From Undaria pinnatifida (taxonomy: Eukaryota > Sar > Phaeophyceae > Laminariales > Alariaceae), in assembly GCA_012845835.1 (NCBI GenBank), contig JABAKD010000012.1, positions 124,001-188,000 on the forward strand: a DNA stretch of 64,000 nt, read 5' to 3'. The notes under the pieces are model-generated. The model searched no databases and had not been told where the DNA came from. It saw nothing but the letters and a program-made list of their open reading frames with translations. This document shows positions 19,960 through 32,084 of the stretch, one piece after another. The stretch's first letter is position 1. Every line of letters begins with the position of its first letter. The translations under genes and the position numbers were made by a program.

Positions 19960-20040
19960 TCTGTTTTTTTGTATCCCCGTTACTTGCAGCGGTTCACCGC
20001 TACATGCCTAACGGAGACGACGGCGACGGGGTAAGGAATG
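19960..20040 (-). pseudogene. Decayed paralogue of the hydrophobic exon (U1)
   Basis: ACTTGCAGCGGTTCACCGCT and GCCTAACGGAGACGACGGCG, then GGGGTAAGGAATGGCTGAAG, align with the plus-strand sequence at 13635-13705. The hydrophobic frame is not kept. Equivalents: 41935-42015 and 63945-64000 (cut by the edge). Confidence 0.4.
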
Positions 20041-20484
20041 GCTGAAGACGCACTCCTCTAACCCTAATCACACGGACAGCGCCGATAAGGGCATTGCACG
20101 CTGTCACAGAGCACATGCCCCCAGAGACTATCGGAAAGTCGGAAAGTCTGCAACAAGAATGGTTTTCAAACTAATGATCAGGCGGTGTCGAAACGGGGTG
20201 TCGACAGAAGTATCCCCCCGCATTTTTCGGTGCACTTTCTCGTAACCATGTTGCGACGCTGCGCATGACTACTGCTGTGTGCTGCTGCTGTTCACTGTAG
20301 CTTCGGCACATACATACATGAAGTACTCTTGTGATCTCAGTGCTCCTACGTCAAGATACACGGCCAACAAAACAGCTTCCGTAGCGCGGTGGAAGCGGGA
20401 ATCTCATCAGCATCGCACCATCCCGTCCTCCGATGCTGCGCGAATATAACCTCCTGGTGGTCCTGGTATCATGGTATTTAAAGC
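20041..20484. other. Unit 3' spacer, possible promoter region (U1)
   Basis: No supported gene. It precedes the 5' candidate exons of the next unit, so it may hold their promoter, but no clear core element is visible. TATTTAAAG lies at 20475-20483. Equivalent: 42017-42460. Confidence 0.4.
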
Positions 20485-20740
20485 TGATATCGTACGGGCC
20501 GTCTACGACAACGGGCGGTCCGTCTACGATGGAAAGGCCCCTGGCTCAATTAGCTAGGCTCAATAGGATGGCTAAAGAATCACGGAAGAATTCCACGAGA
20601 CTGGCAGAAATACAAATCGAAATGCTGATACGCCGTGTACCATGCAGAGCTGCCCGCCTACGCGCACTCTGGCTTTCGCTCGTCCCCGTAGACCTCTCTT
20701 TCATCGAAGCGCACAACAAGAAGCAATAATATTTAATAAG

Positions 20741-21182
20741 ATGTCGAAAGTAGGAAGCAACGACAACAACGACGGCGTCGGCGGCGGTGGCGGCCGCGGC
20801 AGCGGGCAAGAAATGGCATTGACGGTGAGCGAAAGGGGTGTTTTGTCTCTGGCTGTACGAGTATAAATTGTTGTATTAGGTACCAGTACGTACTGCTGTA
20901 GACTAGACTAGTGCGGTTTGTTTTATCGTCAACAGGTCACACTCGGCGTGTCCGAGTATTGGCTGTATAATTCATACCAAGTAGGTACGAATGCTGTCAT
21001 GAGAAGAGCCGTCGATGAGAGGTGCCCGCTGCTGGATATTTCGTCACCTCCTCCTCATAGTAGCAACCTCTGTGATAGCACTACTGTTCACCTTGCTTGA
21101 GATGGCTGGACCAGATTTAGACGGTATCATGGATGTCAGAGCTGCAGTAGTACTCGAAGGCCGGGGAGATAACGCAAACCAG
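20741..21182 (+). CDS. Candidate 5' exons, with signal-anchor-like N-terminus (U2)
   Basis: Equivalent of 257-697. Model 1 exons: 20741-20824, 20936-20980 and 21102-21182. Model 2 starts at ATG 21015 and runs to the GTAACA donor at 21183. It encodes a basic MRGARCWIFR start, about 19 hydrophobic residues, then EMAGPDLDGIMDVRAAVVLE and ends GDNANQ, which is typical of a signal peptide or type II membrane anchor. A third reading leaves exon 2 unspliced and gives an 82-residue product ending in VHLA. Joining to the next exon by a phase-0 intron is possible. No family was recognised. Confidence 0.38.
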
Positions 21183-22792
21183 GTAACACGCAACAACGAC
21201 ACACACACCCCGCTTAAATCTTTCAAGGGCCGATCTTCTCGAAACTAGCGTGGGCATACACCACGGAAATGGTGGCTTTCGAAATTCCTCGTCAAGCTCG
21301 TTCCATGCGCGCGTTTCTCTGAGTTGGTGCTGTCCATGTTATCGGGAAAGTCAGCTTTGGAAATCGTCCGAAGCGGTCGGTGTGCTTCGTTGCGTGTCAT
21401 ATCTGTGTGATACTCATCTCACTCGCACCGTTCTCGCGATGTTTGCTTGGCGTGGCAACGTATTAATACTCGTATAGTATACCGGCGCGAAGTTGTCTAT
21501 GCTCCTCACCCGCCGTGTTGGTTTGATGCTGGGACGAGATTGCACGGCTGGCATCACAGAGCTACCAGCAAACAAACAAAGCATACGAGACCGGCGAGCT
21601 ACATACCCGTCTCACGCACTGCTCGCGAAGTTATTAGTTATTAATAATGGTGTCGTGATACTGCGGTAATCATAGATAATCCGAATTGCTACCGTCCTAC
21701 AGTATCGCCGCCCGCTGTGTTCTCCTGAATTTATCGCGCAAGTCGTGTTGGTTTGTTGACCATGCGCAGCTGATGATGCGAGTAATAATGATGTAATCGT
21801 CCTCCTTGCCTTATCCCAGAGTTAGTTCCCGCGCGCGGACAGAGGACTTCCGAACCCCGTCTGTCACGTATGACAGCACGATAACCTGCCTCTCCGCCCA
21901 CTCGGTTCACCCGATGTGTTTTCCATTGAGAAACGACCGGTAGGTACGTAGTCAGCCGTAGATTCAGAATTAATTCTAGCTGCCAATGGTTCGACCATGA
22001 TTCGCAAGGATTATGTAGTCTATTCATTCGTACACGACGAGTCGGGTGACCGACAGAACACACACAACAAGCACATATGCTACGACGTGCATACCGGGTC
22101 AATACGGCTGTTTCGCAATCCATCCGGAAAATATCTGATCTAGATCGAAAAGCGGTAGGTGTCCGTTTATGAAACACCAAACAAATAATCAGTTTTGATC
22201 TCTTCCGCTAGATATTTTCATATCATAGGTCGATGCTCATGTTGGTAAGCCGCGTGATTCGTCGATCGTGGGTTTCCTACATTCCGCGTTGTGAGGATAT
22301 ACCGGACGCAGATAGTGTAGGTCGGTGATGACGTGATACCTCCTCACTGTTCCAACCTCTGGATGCTATATATTTGCCAAAGGTTCACCACTGTTTTCTC
22401 CCCGATTCTGTCTATATCTTTGCACGTTTTGTCCAGCTCCATATCTTCCCAATGTTTGTATCAGAGAGGTTCAACCCTTTACTTACCATTCCATCTTTAC
22501 ATTCGGAATTATTCTCCTGCTCGATCCTTCGTCATAGCTCAGATCCACCGGATCAGATTTCAATAGCAAGCACCACCCCCACTGGGGTGCTTGCCCTCAT
22601 TTTTATCGCGAGATGGGTTCAACAGTTTCATCCCTCTTCGACCCGCATCGAATTGTGCATAACACACGCTTGGCACTTTGTATCTGCCGCCAATTATCGG
22701 AAAAAAAAATCTTTTGGGGGACAAGCACTCGCGAAATAGAGAGCACCGGGGATGCTGACCTGAAGATATAAATATATATATATGGTGACCTG

Positions 22793-23080
22793 ATGCCCTC
22801 TAACATCTTAACAGCGCGTAGTCTAATTGTATACCGATTACAAAGTCGTTTCAGTGAGGGGACCGTCGACGGTTTGTTTGCTCGATTTCAAGACAAGCCC
22901 TACTCCCCTAAAATCGGCCGAGCCCCATCCCCCCCGCCCCCAATCCCCTCCCCTCCACTCACCCCGCCCCGCGTCCCACCCCCACCTCCTTTCCAATGGA
23001 TTATTAACGTGCAATCCGTTGAGTCCGGGAAGCTTGAACACGTTCTGCACACAAGTGACACAGATCTAGAAATCTCAGAA
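22793..23080 (+). CDS. Possible proline-rich exon (U2)
   Basis: Counterpart of 2302-2589 with the same length and a GTGAGTGTG donor at 23081. The protein differs from U1 in the proline-rich part and near the end (for example SVTDLEISQ to SDTDLEISE). Confidence 0.28.
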
Positions 23081-25111
23081 GTGAGTGTGAGAACTCGTAC
23101 CGATCAAGAAACTTCCGAAACGAGGCTAACAAAGCGCCAGAAGAATGACACTGAATGGATTACCAAATAGTTGAGACTGGCAATTGAACAAATGAAAACA
23201 CTACCTGGGATTCATAGTAAGCAGGAGTGAGAAAGTGTACTACTTAACGGTTAATGACACTGACAAACGTAACGAGTCTTAGAGTTGGGATTGATGAAGA
23301 AAACAAACCTCAGCAACGACGTTGAGAACTGATACGTGAGACCAATTCTGCCATCCCAATCACTTGCTATTGGGTCGTATACGCACACCGTACAATGTTG
23401 TTAAATTCCGTTAGACTAATGTTTTCTGTTCGTCATTTAGACTATACTTGTAACAGCTGCTTTGTAACACCTGGCGCTGTCCTGTATTATGTCAGTGGCA
23501 ACTCAATGTCTTGATCCTAATGAAACCCTTGGCACATACGAAACAATTCCCAGGTGGGTACTATATACATGTTTGGTATATCCTTGATCCTGCGTAAGAT
23601 GATATCGAAACGTGATAAGTCAAACAAACGACACAGGCAGGTAATAGCTCAACCGGAGCATGGGTGCAAGCGAATGCCGGCACCCATGCGGAGCTCAATT
23701 GTAACTTTGGTTTCACCCTCGTTTGGAAAATCTTTGTCCCAGGATTTTTGGGAGCGAATCACTTGCAATTAGTGTGAGATTTGTCTCGTAGTCGCAGAAG
23801 GGGGCGCCTACTGCGTAAACTGTAAACCGTCGCCGTTGCCGCCGCTCGCCGTTGGTGGTCCACCTAGAGGCCACCCCAACCGTTTTCAGCTTTCTACAAC
23901 TATTCTTGCGATAAAGTTTTTGTCGTAATTATTGTCAGTATAGGGAAAATAGTTCAACCATAAAATAAGAGCACGTCTATTGGGCCGAAACGGCAACCAA
24001 TCAACCGGTTATCAGATCGGAAAACCAAAATTAAATATACCGCTGCCCGCTGCTCCCTGTTCCAACTCAACCCGCAAAGCTCCCGTGCGTATATGTGACA
24101 CCGTACGATAAGAAAGGAAGATATTGTAGAAAAATCTCCGCTTGCTGTTCTTCTCACAAGTCATCGCGAGACATTCGTTTGCTTGTCTGTCGTCTTTGTT
24201 TTACATATGACCGCGCGGAGTTGATTATTTCGACGGTGATTCGATGCTCCGTTTCCCTCTATCTTTTCCCCTCCCACGCGCGATGCACCGTGTCTAGATA
24301 GACCCATACGTCGGTGATGACTCACCCCCCGTAGATGCCATCAGGGTCGACGTTTTCGTTTAGAAGATAAGCAACTAAATTTTTCTGCCAAACAATTGGT
24401 CGGAGCAAGCACTCTGTTTGTGTGTTGCTGTTGTTCTCGCACTACTGACTGGCATAAACAGATCCGTGGTCACAGGACAGGCTCCAGTAACTCTTGAGTG
24501 GAAGGATATCCCAGGGACTATAATATAAACCAAACCCAAAGTGATACACGTATATCTCATGGAAGAAGAAAGTCTTACATGCGCCAAAAAATGTAAAAAA
24601 TGAAGTCAAAAGTCAGCGAAAACACATATGCCATGCCCATACTGGTACATACATAGGTTTCAAGCTTCGCAGCTAAACCCGGCTGCACCGGGTGCCACCC
24701 AGAAAACCAAACCGATGCACCAATCCGAGGAAAACGCAACAACAACACATTAACAACAAGGAAGAAAGAAACGAAAACGAAATAAATGGAAAACGAAGCT
24801 AGGACAATTATTCGTACGTAATAAGTGACGTAACCTCGCCAGCAGGGGGAGTGTAGCAAGGAGAGGCAAGCTACCCAGCGCTACGAAAAAAACACAATAA
24901 TTTCGCCTCCGGTGTGAGGAAAACGAAATGGGAAGAAGAACACCTATTGCGTACTGCTTGCATATCGTATCACAGCACATGATTTACACACGGAAACGAT
25001 AACCGCGACCAAAACCGTTGCCCCCATATGCTATTCGCTGTTATGGTTGTGTCCCTCCCGCCTGCTTTCTGCCCTACGGTATACTTTGACACGGGCTTCA
25101 ACCGCACGCAG

Positions 25112-28100
25112 CCGCAGCCGCAGAAGAAACAGCTCCAGGCCTCCTCCGACACCGACCACAGCAAGGTCATTTTCGACATTTCCAGAGACGCCGTGGAGAA
25201 GCTGATGCTTTATCACCAACACTCTTTCGCCAAGGCGATGGCAGGCCTAGATGAGGCCTTGAACATGCATGTGGAATTCTTTGCGAAGCACTTGGTATTC
25301 CCCATGCAATCGCCCATCCTGTTCAGAAAGCAGGACATGAGGAGGCAGATCAGGGCCGCCCTCGCCGATGCGGACCAAGGATGTTCCTCGGGAAATAGAG
25401 AGGTTCACCAAGGCGTGGTCCATCCGGGACAAGCCGGGGATGTCGGTCGACGACGCCAGGGAGCTGGCCAACACGCATTCCGTCGAGAGCAAACTGGGAG
25501 GAGTGATCGTCCGCTATGTTGTGCATGACAACAAGGACAGTGTGGCTCAGCAGGTGCGCGTGCATGAATGTGCTGTGCTGTGTGTCGGTTGCGTTTTGAT
25601 TTGGTTCCCATGGTTGCAGTCGATCATCGTCATGTCCTACTTGTACGCAAATGCCGGTATGTCTTGTGAGACAGTTGCAGTCGACACAGTATAGGCCTAT
25701 GGTACCATCCCGTCCTACCCAGCCAACTGTTTGTTTCCACACTCTCCCGTCCCGTTCCGTTTTCAAGTTTCGGCTTACAATATAAGCCAAACGGTTCTGA
25801 CCTTTTGACCGACTGAGCTCGACAAGAGTAGAGCTACCGGTTGGGATGATAACTGCACCAGTACTTTGGTTTTTAGGATTAGCGCATACAAATGATGGTC
25901 TGGTTGCGCGAGCGAAATGTCTTCGAGGTCATGGTTCCGGTGGTGATGGATGATGGATGATGGATGATGTTGACGTTGAGCTCCCCATGTTAGGAGCTCA
26001 GACAAAATCTTAGAATCTGCTCCCCTCTTTCATGTGGGGTGACTCCCATGCACTATGTATGGCACTCCCCAAGCGCATGCAACAAGCCGCCGACCTCCAC
26101 GGTCTGCCCGGAGCCGGGTGCAACGATAACTCGAACAGGCCCAAACGGTGAGTTAGTAAGGTAGCCAGTGAATGACTAACGAGTGGCTGAAGGATTGAGC
26201 TATGAATAGTGAGTGAGAGGGTGGAGCGTATACATATGCTGTTGCACTACACCCTCTCACTCCCCAACTCGACCCTTTAGCCACTCATAACTCATCCACC
26301 GGCTAGCTCACCAATTCACCGTTTGGGCCTGTTCGAGTTATCTTTGCATCCGGTGCCAGGCTGACCGTGGAGGTCGGCCTATTGCACCGGTATGAGGAGT
26401 GGCACGGCGCGTGGTGGTGTTGCGACGGTGGAAAGAAGCGTGGGCAAGTGGTGCAGTGTAAAACTATCATTAGCCTTGTTTTGGAGATGAACTGCTGAAC
26501 ATCTCCCCATCGCGCAGGGCTGCATGTACCTGGTACATGCAGTTACACGGTGTTCGTGCCACAACACAACAACACCCACCTTTCCGGCTCTCCGTTTGAA
26601 TCGCTCCCACCGCCCTCCCTCCCTCCCTCCCTCGTCTGCTCCGACTGTATTTCGACATCTCAGGCGGTAGGCAACACCACCGAGCTTCCGCTTCCGACCA
26701 GTATCATTCTCCAACAAGACAAGTCCGATGACACCATCGTCGCCAAGCCGCCCGTCTCCACGCCGCCGATACCCGGCAGCCAGACCGACACACCGGTAGC
26801 GAACCCAGCACCCCCGTCGTCTATCGGCCTGGTCGACAAGACCGGCATCGCTGAAGAGCTCGTCGCGGATGCTCTTGGCAGAAACGACCCCAACTGTTCG
26901 GGTCCTTCTAAGCCCCCGCCTCTTTGCTTGTCGGACCAAGAGGGGTCCGAGCCACCGCCCACACCGCCACTTTCACCGCCGCCGGCTTCTGCGTCCATGG
27001 ACCAACTTCCATCGCCCGCTGAGCCGACCCCGCTAGTGCTGCTGCCGCCTTTAATCGTCGATCAGGTCGTGGTGGGTGGCTCCATGGGCAGCCAAAATGA
27101 CGGCGACGACTCCTGCGGTGGCGACTCCTGCGCGTCCTACAAGCCTCTGCCCCTTTCCTCTTCAAGCGAAGAGGGGTCCCCGTCACCGTCCACGCCGCTG
27201 CCCTCGTCGACATCGGCCTCTTCCATGGACGAGCCTCCGCAATCACCGGATATCGAACCGCCGTTGCTCGCACGACCATCGTCTACGCAGCCCACAGCGC
27301 AGCCGCTAGTACGACCGCCGCCGCCACCGCCAGCGAGCACCTTCTCGGCCAACCCGCTGGGAGGCATGTTCTCCCCCCCCTTGGACCAGCCCCGAGTCAT
27401 TGCCGTCATCACCGACATCCTCTGCTCGAAGAGGGTGATGAACGACCGCAAGAAGGCCGTGAGAGTGTTGGCGAAGCTGGAAAGTGGGTGCATTTGCGGC
27501 GAGGACATGGAGTGGATTGTAAGGGGGATGAAGACTCTCAAGGCAAAGAGAGAACTCAAGCAGCGGCACGGCGGGCTGGTATTCGCGGGGCCTCAATATG
27601 GGACTCCACTGTACAAGACGGGTAACGGGATTCGCCGCCTGCTGCGTGGGGTGAGTTTGAGTGGCGTACGGACATACGGTCGTTACGAATGCATTGTATT
27701 CATAAAAAGCATGTTATACTCTATGGTCAGGACTCGGCATACTTCAACAGTAGCTAGACCTGAGTATCTGTTTTTTGCCCTCTCCCATCGTTTGCGACAT
27801 TTTTGGCGGTGGTCGTCTGTGGGCTACAGGGTTTACGACGAAGCTATGCATGGTGTAGTTTTCGCGCTTTTCATTATCGTGTTTTGATAGAACGTGGACA
27901 TTGCTGTATGAGCTATTGGAGTAACAACCGTTTTCTCCAACCCCTTGGCACAACTAGACCCAGCTAGTGTTGGCAATCAACAAAAACAAGCAGCAGTTTA
28001 TTTATTATGATTATAACCAGGCAAAGCCGTGCAGGCCGTTGATTTGATTACGTTTCGCTGTTGTTTCTAATCATAACCAATCAAAATTCATGAAGGCCTC

Positions 28101-28823
28101 GATGAATTTCGTTATTTTAGTTGCCTGGTTTTCGATATTCAGTATCCAGCGGACGGGCGAAGTTTAACTCGTTTGTTACTGTGGTTTACAAATATGAGCA
28201 TATACATGTTTAACTCAAATACCATGTGATTTGGTACCGAAACAGGGGATGCGGTTCTAAACAGGTGCGGTCCTTCGCTACTGATTGTGGGAAAACTACT
28301 TGGGAATAGTGTAGGTTCATTTCGCCCAGTAGCGAAACGGTTAAGCTTACCGCACTATTATTGAGTTTTAATCGTTTGTTCAGTGTCAACTCGTTTGGTC
28401 GAAGATTTAGTGCCCTCTCGCATGGTACACTTGCCGTTTATCCCACCACCCTACGATACGACTGTACCATGATCACAATCAGTCCTTACCGTGCTAAGCG
28501 CGCACCACAACAAATCGGCCCTTCGTTTGTTTCCCGTGTGATTCTTGTCCTACAAACCAAACTGAATATTCCAGGTGGCTAAAAAGCATGCAGGTGGGAC
28601 AAAGTTCGTGGTTTGCGTCTCCTCCAGCTCGGGAAAAGCTTCCAACAACGCGAAGATGATCACCGGCATCATCTCGCCTTCATCATCGGACGAACCAGCA
28701 CCCGCATCAGACACGGCCAGCGGCGAACCGGTGATGGACGGCGATGTTCCCGGACTCGAAGACTGGTCCAAAATCCGCGGCAACCTCGACGACGGGTGTC
28801 GGCTATGGGCGTGGGTCTACTAG
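25112..28823 (+). pseudogene. Copy of the unrecognised proline-rich gene with a frameshift (U2)
   Basis: Exons correspond to 25112-25553, 26664-27650 and 28575-28823, with the same splice signals as U1. The first is 442 instead of 441 bases: an extra A near 25374 (GCGGACCAAGG instead of GCGGCCAAGG) shifts the frame after ...RAALADA. The second exon is open. It has an in-frame 15-bp insertion (KPPVS region) and an in-frame 3-bp deletion relative to U1. The last exon is identical to U1. Either the gene is broken here, or one base is a sequencing error; the rest of the exons is intact. In U2/U3 the frame of the first exon also opens 5' to an ATG at 25028 or 47023, giving MLFAVMVVSLPPAFCPTVYF, where U1 has a TAA. 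Confidence 0.6.
26060..26404. mobile_element. Foldback element (U2)
   Basis: Same element and intronic position as 5569-5914, with scattered substitutions. Its presence in all units shows that it was inserted before the array formed. Confidence 0.8.
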
Positions 28824-28851
28824 GGAGAATGTGTCCGCCCTACGGTCTGTT

Positions 28852-28880
28852 GATCGATCGGTCGGTCGGTCGGTCGGTCG
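28852..28880. repeat. (GGTC)n microsatellite, short (U2)
   Basis: Only about five GGTC units after a GATC pair, at the same place after the stop codon. Confidence 0.9.
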
Positions 28881-29644
28881 ACGAGTAGAGTCGTACACTA
28901 CACTGAACAGACGGACTGGTTTGCACTCGATCTTTGAGACTAGCCTCTGTGCAGTAGGAATTATCACAGAAACAATGACCGCGATTAAGAGGAGGGAGGG
29001 AATTTCATCTGTTCTATCAGTATGCGGTTCCGATGTGTATCATTTAGGGTGTCAGTTTGTATGGGGCCTGCCGTTTTCTGCGGCGAGGAAGTCGAACTGC
29101 AGTAATGCACCGGTACATTGTACGGTTGGGATGAGATAGTGTTGGTGGATTTGTTTGAAAGGGCTAGTGTGATTGGTGGAAATACCCTGGTCGACTGGTG
29201 TTGTCATCCGTGGATACCACGAGTATTCTCTATGATGATATGCTGGTGTGACGGGTGGGCTGTCGAGCTCCAGAGCTACAAGGTACATTGGGTCGGGTTG
29301 GGTCGGACTAGGTTGGGATGGTGTCGGGGTGGGTTGGTGTGCGGCAGCATGTGGGTGGATATATTGGGAGGTGGCGGGTAGGCCGACAAGGTAGTGACAC
29401 GACGAGCAGAGCTTCGCCGGGGTTTGGTTGGTTTGCGCCGGACGAGCGTTTTGATAAAGTACGAGGTAGTACCTGGTAAAACGTAGTACCGGTAAATAGG
29501 CTAACATAACGTTCATAGCTTCCAGATGCGACTTCGTCTTGGGTTTTGCTCTTCTCACCGCCTATGAAGATTGGGATTCTGAGCCTGACGTTATCGGAGG
29601 CTAAACATGAGATAACATGGCGACACCTGATATAATAATAAGCG

Positions 29645-31042
29645 CCAACTCTTCCCCCCCGTCCCCCGATCCCCCCCCCTTCCGCCTAGTTTGTCCAAAC
29701 GCCCCACTCACAATCGAATTCGGTCAGAGTAATAAACACCTAGGCGCGCTTGATATCACGTCGTTGTCTTTCTGACCATCCATGACGTAGTTTTCAAATA
29801 TTTTCCGCCCCCCCCCCCCAAAAAAAAAAGCCCCCCTCCGACGCCCCCTCTTTTCCAACCACCTGCACGATCGCCTAGACCTAGCACCACGCGTATAACA
29901 AGCCTCTACATATCTTTGATATCACAGACGAAGTGTATTTGAATATTATTTGTGACCCAAACCTCCTAAAATTCCCCCCCCCCCCCCTCCCCCCCCCCTC
30001 TCGCTCTCATATGCTCAAACGCCCCACCTAATATCGAAATCCGCCAGATAAATAAACACTTCAAGCACAGGATATCACCTCATCACCTTTCGAGAGCCAT
30101 CCATGCCGCCGCGTTCCCCCCCCCCCACCGTGAACGCCCCCTTCTTCCCCATCACCTGCACCATCGCCTAGACCTAGCACTACACGTATAACAAATCCCT
30201 CACCTAAAACCCTTCCTTCCCCCCCCCCGCCCCCCCGCCCCCTTCCACCCCCCCCCCCCCCCCCCCCCGCCCCCCCGCCCCCTTCCACCCCCCCCTCCCC
30301 CCCCCTCGCCTCCCCGCCCGCCGCCCCCACCTCCCCCCCTCCCCACCAACCCATCCCAACCCCACCCCCTCGAACACTCCACCCTCTCTCGACTCACTGA
30401 TTGTACGACTTACCCCAGGATATACATGATAAACTGATGTATTATTTCCAAAACCGTCACATTCATCCCCTCAAAATAATGTATAGTTTCCACGCACATA
30501 TTGAGCTGCCCCACACGCCCCACCCCCGCCCCAACCCCCCCCCTATATGATAAACTGGTGCTTTTTTTTTTCTAAAACCGTCAGATTTATCCCTTTGAAA
30601 GGATTTATAGCTTACATGCACAAATTGCCCGCCCGTCCGCCCCCCCCCTCCTCCCCCCCCCCCCCCCCCCCCCCTCCAACCCCGCTCGCTTTTGATCAAA
30701 ACCAGGCCCCCACGTCCTTCAAAACTCCGCCCCCCCCCTCACCGGTTATTCGACTTACAGGATTCACTTGATAAAATGATACATTTCCCTCCACAGCTGT
30801 CAGATTTTGTCCCCCTCAGAAACGGGTTTTATAGTTTCCGCGCACAGACTGACTAAAATCACCCTGTTGACCCTGATAGCTACACTGTAGTTGTAAGGGG
30901 AGTCGCCGACCTATATCCAATGAGAAAGCACAACTCGTAATACGCGCCATCGGAGTATCACACACAGCTTGCAAAGATGAGTTTCGACGAAATCTTCGAT
31001 CTCACAGCTGGAGTGTATTTTCATTTTTTACAATAATAAGCG
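29645..31042. mobile_element. Poly-C-rich insertion absent from U1 (U2)
   Basis: U1 has a continuous sequence at about 9211-9215. In U2 it is interrupted by about 1,398 bp bounded by the direct repeat AATAATAAGCG (29634-29644 and 31032-31042). The insert has many C homopolymers up to about 20 bases and diverged internal repeats. One is CGCCTAGACCTAGCAC near 29872 and 30166 (period about 293). Another is a GATAAACTGATG...CCGTCAGATT...TTTATAG motif near 30425, 30548 and 30768. No protein is encoded. It may be a satellite-like or non-autonomous element with an 11-bp target duplication; alternatively U1 lost it by recombination between the flanking repeats. Confidence 0.75.
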
Positions 31043-31229
31043 ATGATGCCTCCTTGTTTACAGTAACATAACAAAGCCTTTTGCGTCGTTGTATTTTAGT
31101 TTTTTTTATCTTGCCGTGGATGGGGCAAAACAAATGCTAAAGTTCACTACACTTCCGACGTATGTTCGTACATGTGTCGCGTGTCAATGTACCTCAATTG
31201 CATACTCTTAATCCAGCTGGTTTTCTGGC

Positions 31230-31802
31230 GTGTCCTTCGGTTCCCGTGATGGCGATAGCGCGAACTGTCCCTACCGGCTGTCCCCGTTACTACTCCAACA
31301 GCGAAGGGCTGCCGTTATGTACGAATTCGTGAGTATGCCCATCCGACCTGACCCCTGGGGTTCAGGTGCGGTGGAGATTGCAACCCGGGACGGCATCATT
31401 CTGGGTAGTGTTGGACTTGCGCAAGCTCACTCACTGGCAAAACACCCGGCTATGAGAAAACAGTCTTCCGCCGGACTTGGTCCAGTTACGGTCTACTCTA
31501 CCCATTTGGGCGTTGGTTCGTCGTTGTCATTGTTGGCTTTTTCCGCAACCCAATCCGTCCAATATGAGGATATACCCTATGAAGATATACACTATGCTGA
31601 TAATGATGACGATGATGACGATGACAATGCTGATGACATTGGTGATGACAGTCAGGTATCAGATGGAGAAGGCGACGACAACGACGATCTGATGACCAAC
31701 GATGATGATCATGCCAATGCAGCGCGTGTACATCTTCTCGTAGACTGCACATCATATGGAATGCAACGTTCATACTCCAACACTCGTAACATTACATTCT
31801 GA
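31230..31802 (+). CDS. Unrecognised 190-codon frame with acidic tail (U2, open)
   Basis: The product has MPIRPDPWGSGAVEIATRDG, then GIILGSVGLAQAHSLAKH and GLGPVTVYSTHLGVGSS, followed by repeated QYEDIPYEDIHYAD, an Asp run and DSQVSDGEGDDNDDL. It ends VHLLVDCTSYGMQRSY. The ATG at 31230 is not certain; the first 30 residues may be intron or UTR. The acidic tail derives from a GAT/GAC-rich tract that also gives His-rich frames on the other strand. U1 and U3 are frameshifted. It may be an exon of a larger gene or a decayed one; I recognise no family. Confidence 0.35.
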   Translation: MSFGSRDGDSANCPYRLSPLLLQQRRAAVMYEFVSMPIRPDPWGSGAVEIATRDGIILGSVGLAQAHSLAKHPAMRKQSSAGLGPVTVYSTHLGVGSSLSLLAFSATQSVQYEDIPYEDIHYADNDDDDDDDNADDIGDDSQVSDGEGDDNDDLMTNDDDHANAARVHLLVDCTSYGMQRSYSNTRNITF

Positions 31803-32084
31803 GGTCAACGTACAATTTGATTGATTATTTGGTTATCCTCTTCCTGCTGGCTATGGGTGATCGACAGTTGAGCGGGACGCTGTCGGAGGTCACGCAGATA
31901 GCAGCAGCTAATGCAGCAGGCTCTAAGTTTACAATGATAATGGCAATGCTACAGTGGACAATAATCCATATCAGTCAGCACTAATTGGATCATGTCTTGG
32001 CTAATGTTACTTACTTGACCCGAGACTACACCTGGTTCCCATGGTAGTGTCACTGCTGCTTGCGCTGTGTTGTATCATTTAACA
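31792..32084. other. 293-bp segment absent from U1 (U2)
   Basis: In U1 the sequence passes directly from CACTCGTAACA to GCTTTAGTTAC (about 9910-9925). U2 has 293 extra bases bounded by the 5-bp repeat TAACA. There are no clear inverted termini. A microhomology-mediated deletion in U1 is at least as likely as an insertion. Confidence 0.65.

Larger units (their letters stand above)
1..20484. repeat. Tandem macro-repeat unit U1 (20,484 bp)
   Basis: The first bases of the window recur at 20485 and 42461, and the order of all landmarks is the same after each. U1 is the shortest unit. Relative to U2 it lacks segments of about 1.4 kb, 293 bp and 205 bp and gains a 393-bp MITE; these account for almost all of the 1,492-bp length difference. 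Between about 0.7 and 13.2 kb U1 differs from U2/U3 by scattered substitutions and small indels. Outside that interval it is nearly identical to them. The boundary at base 1 is arbitrary, because the repeat is circularly permutable. Confidence 0.97.

Noticed and set aside
30061-30354. Glycine- or proline-rich frames across the poly-C insertion (also 52118-52539)
   Set aside because: Low-complexity translation of C homopolymers; lengths vary between copies with tract length.
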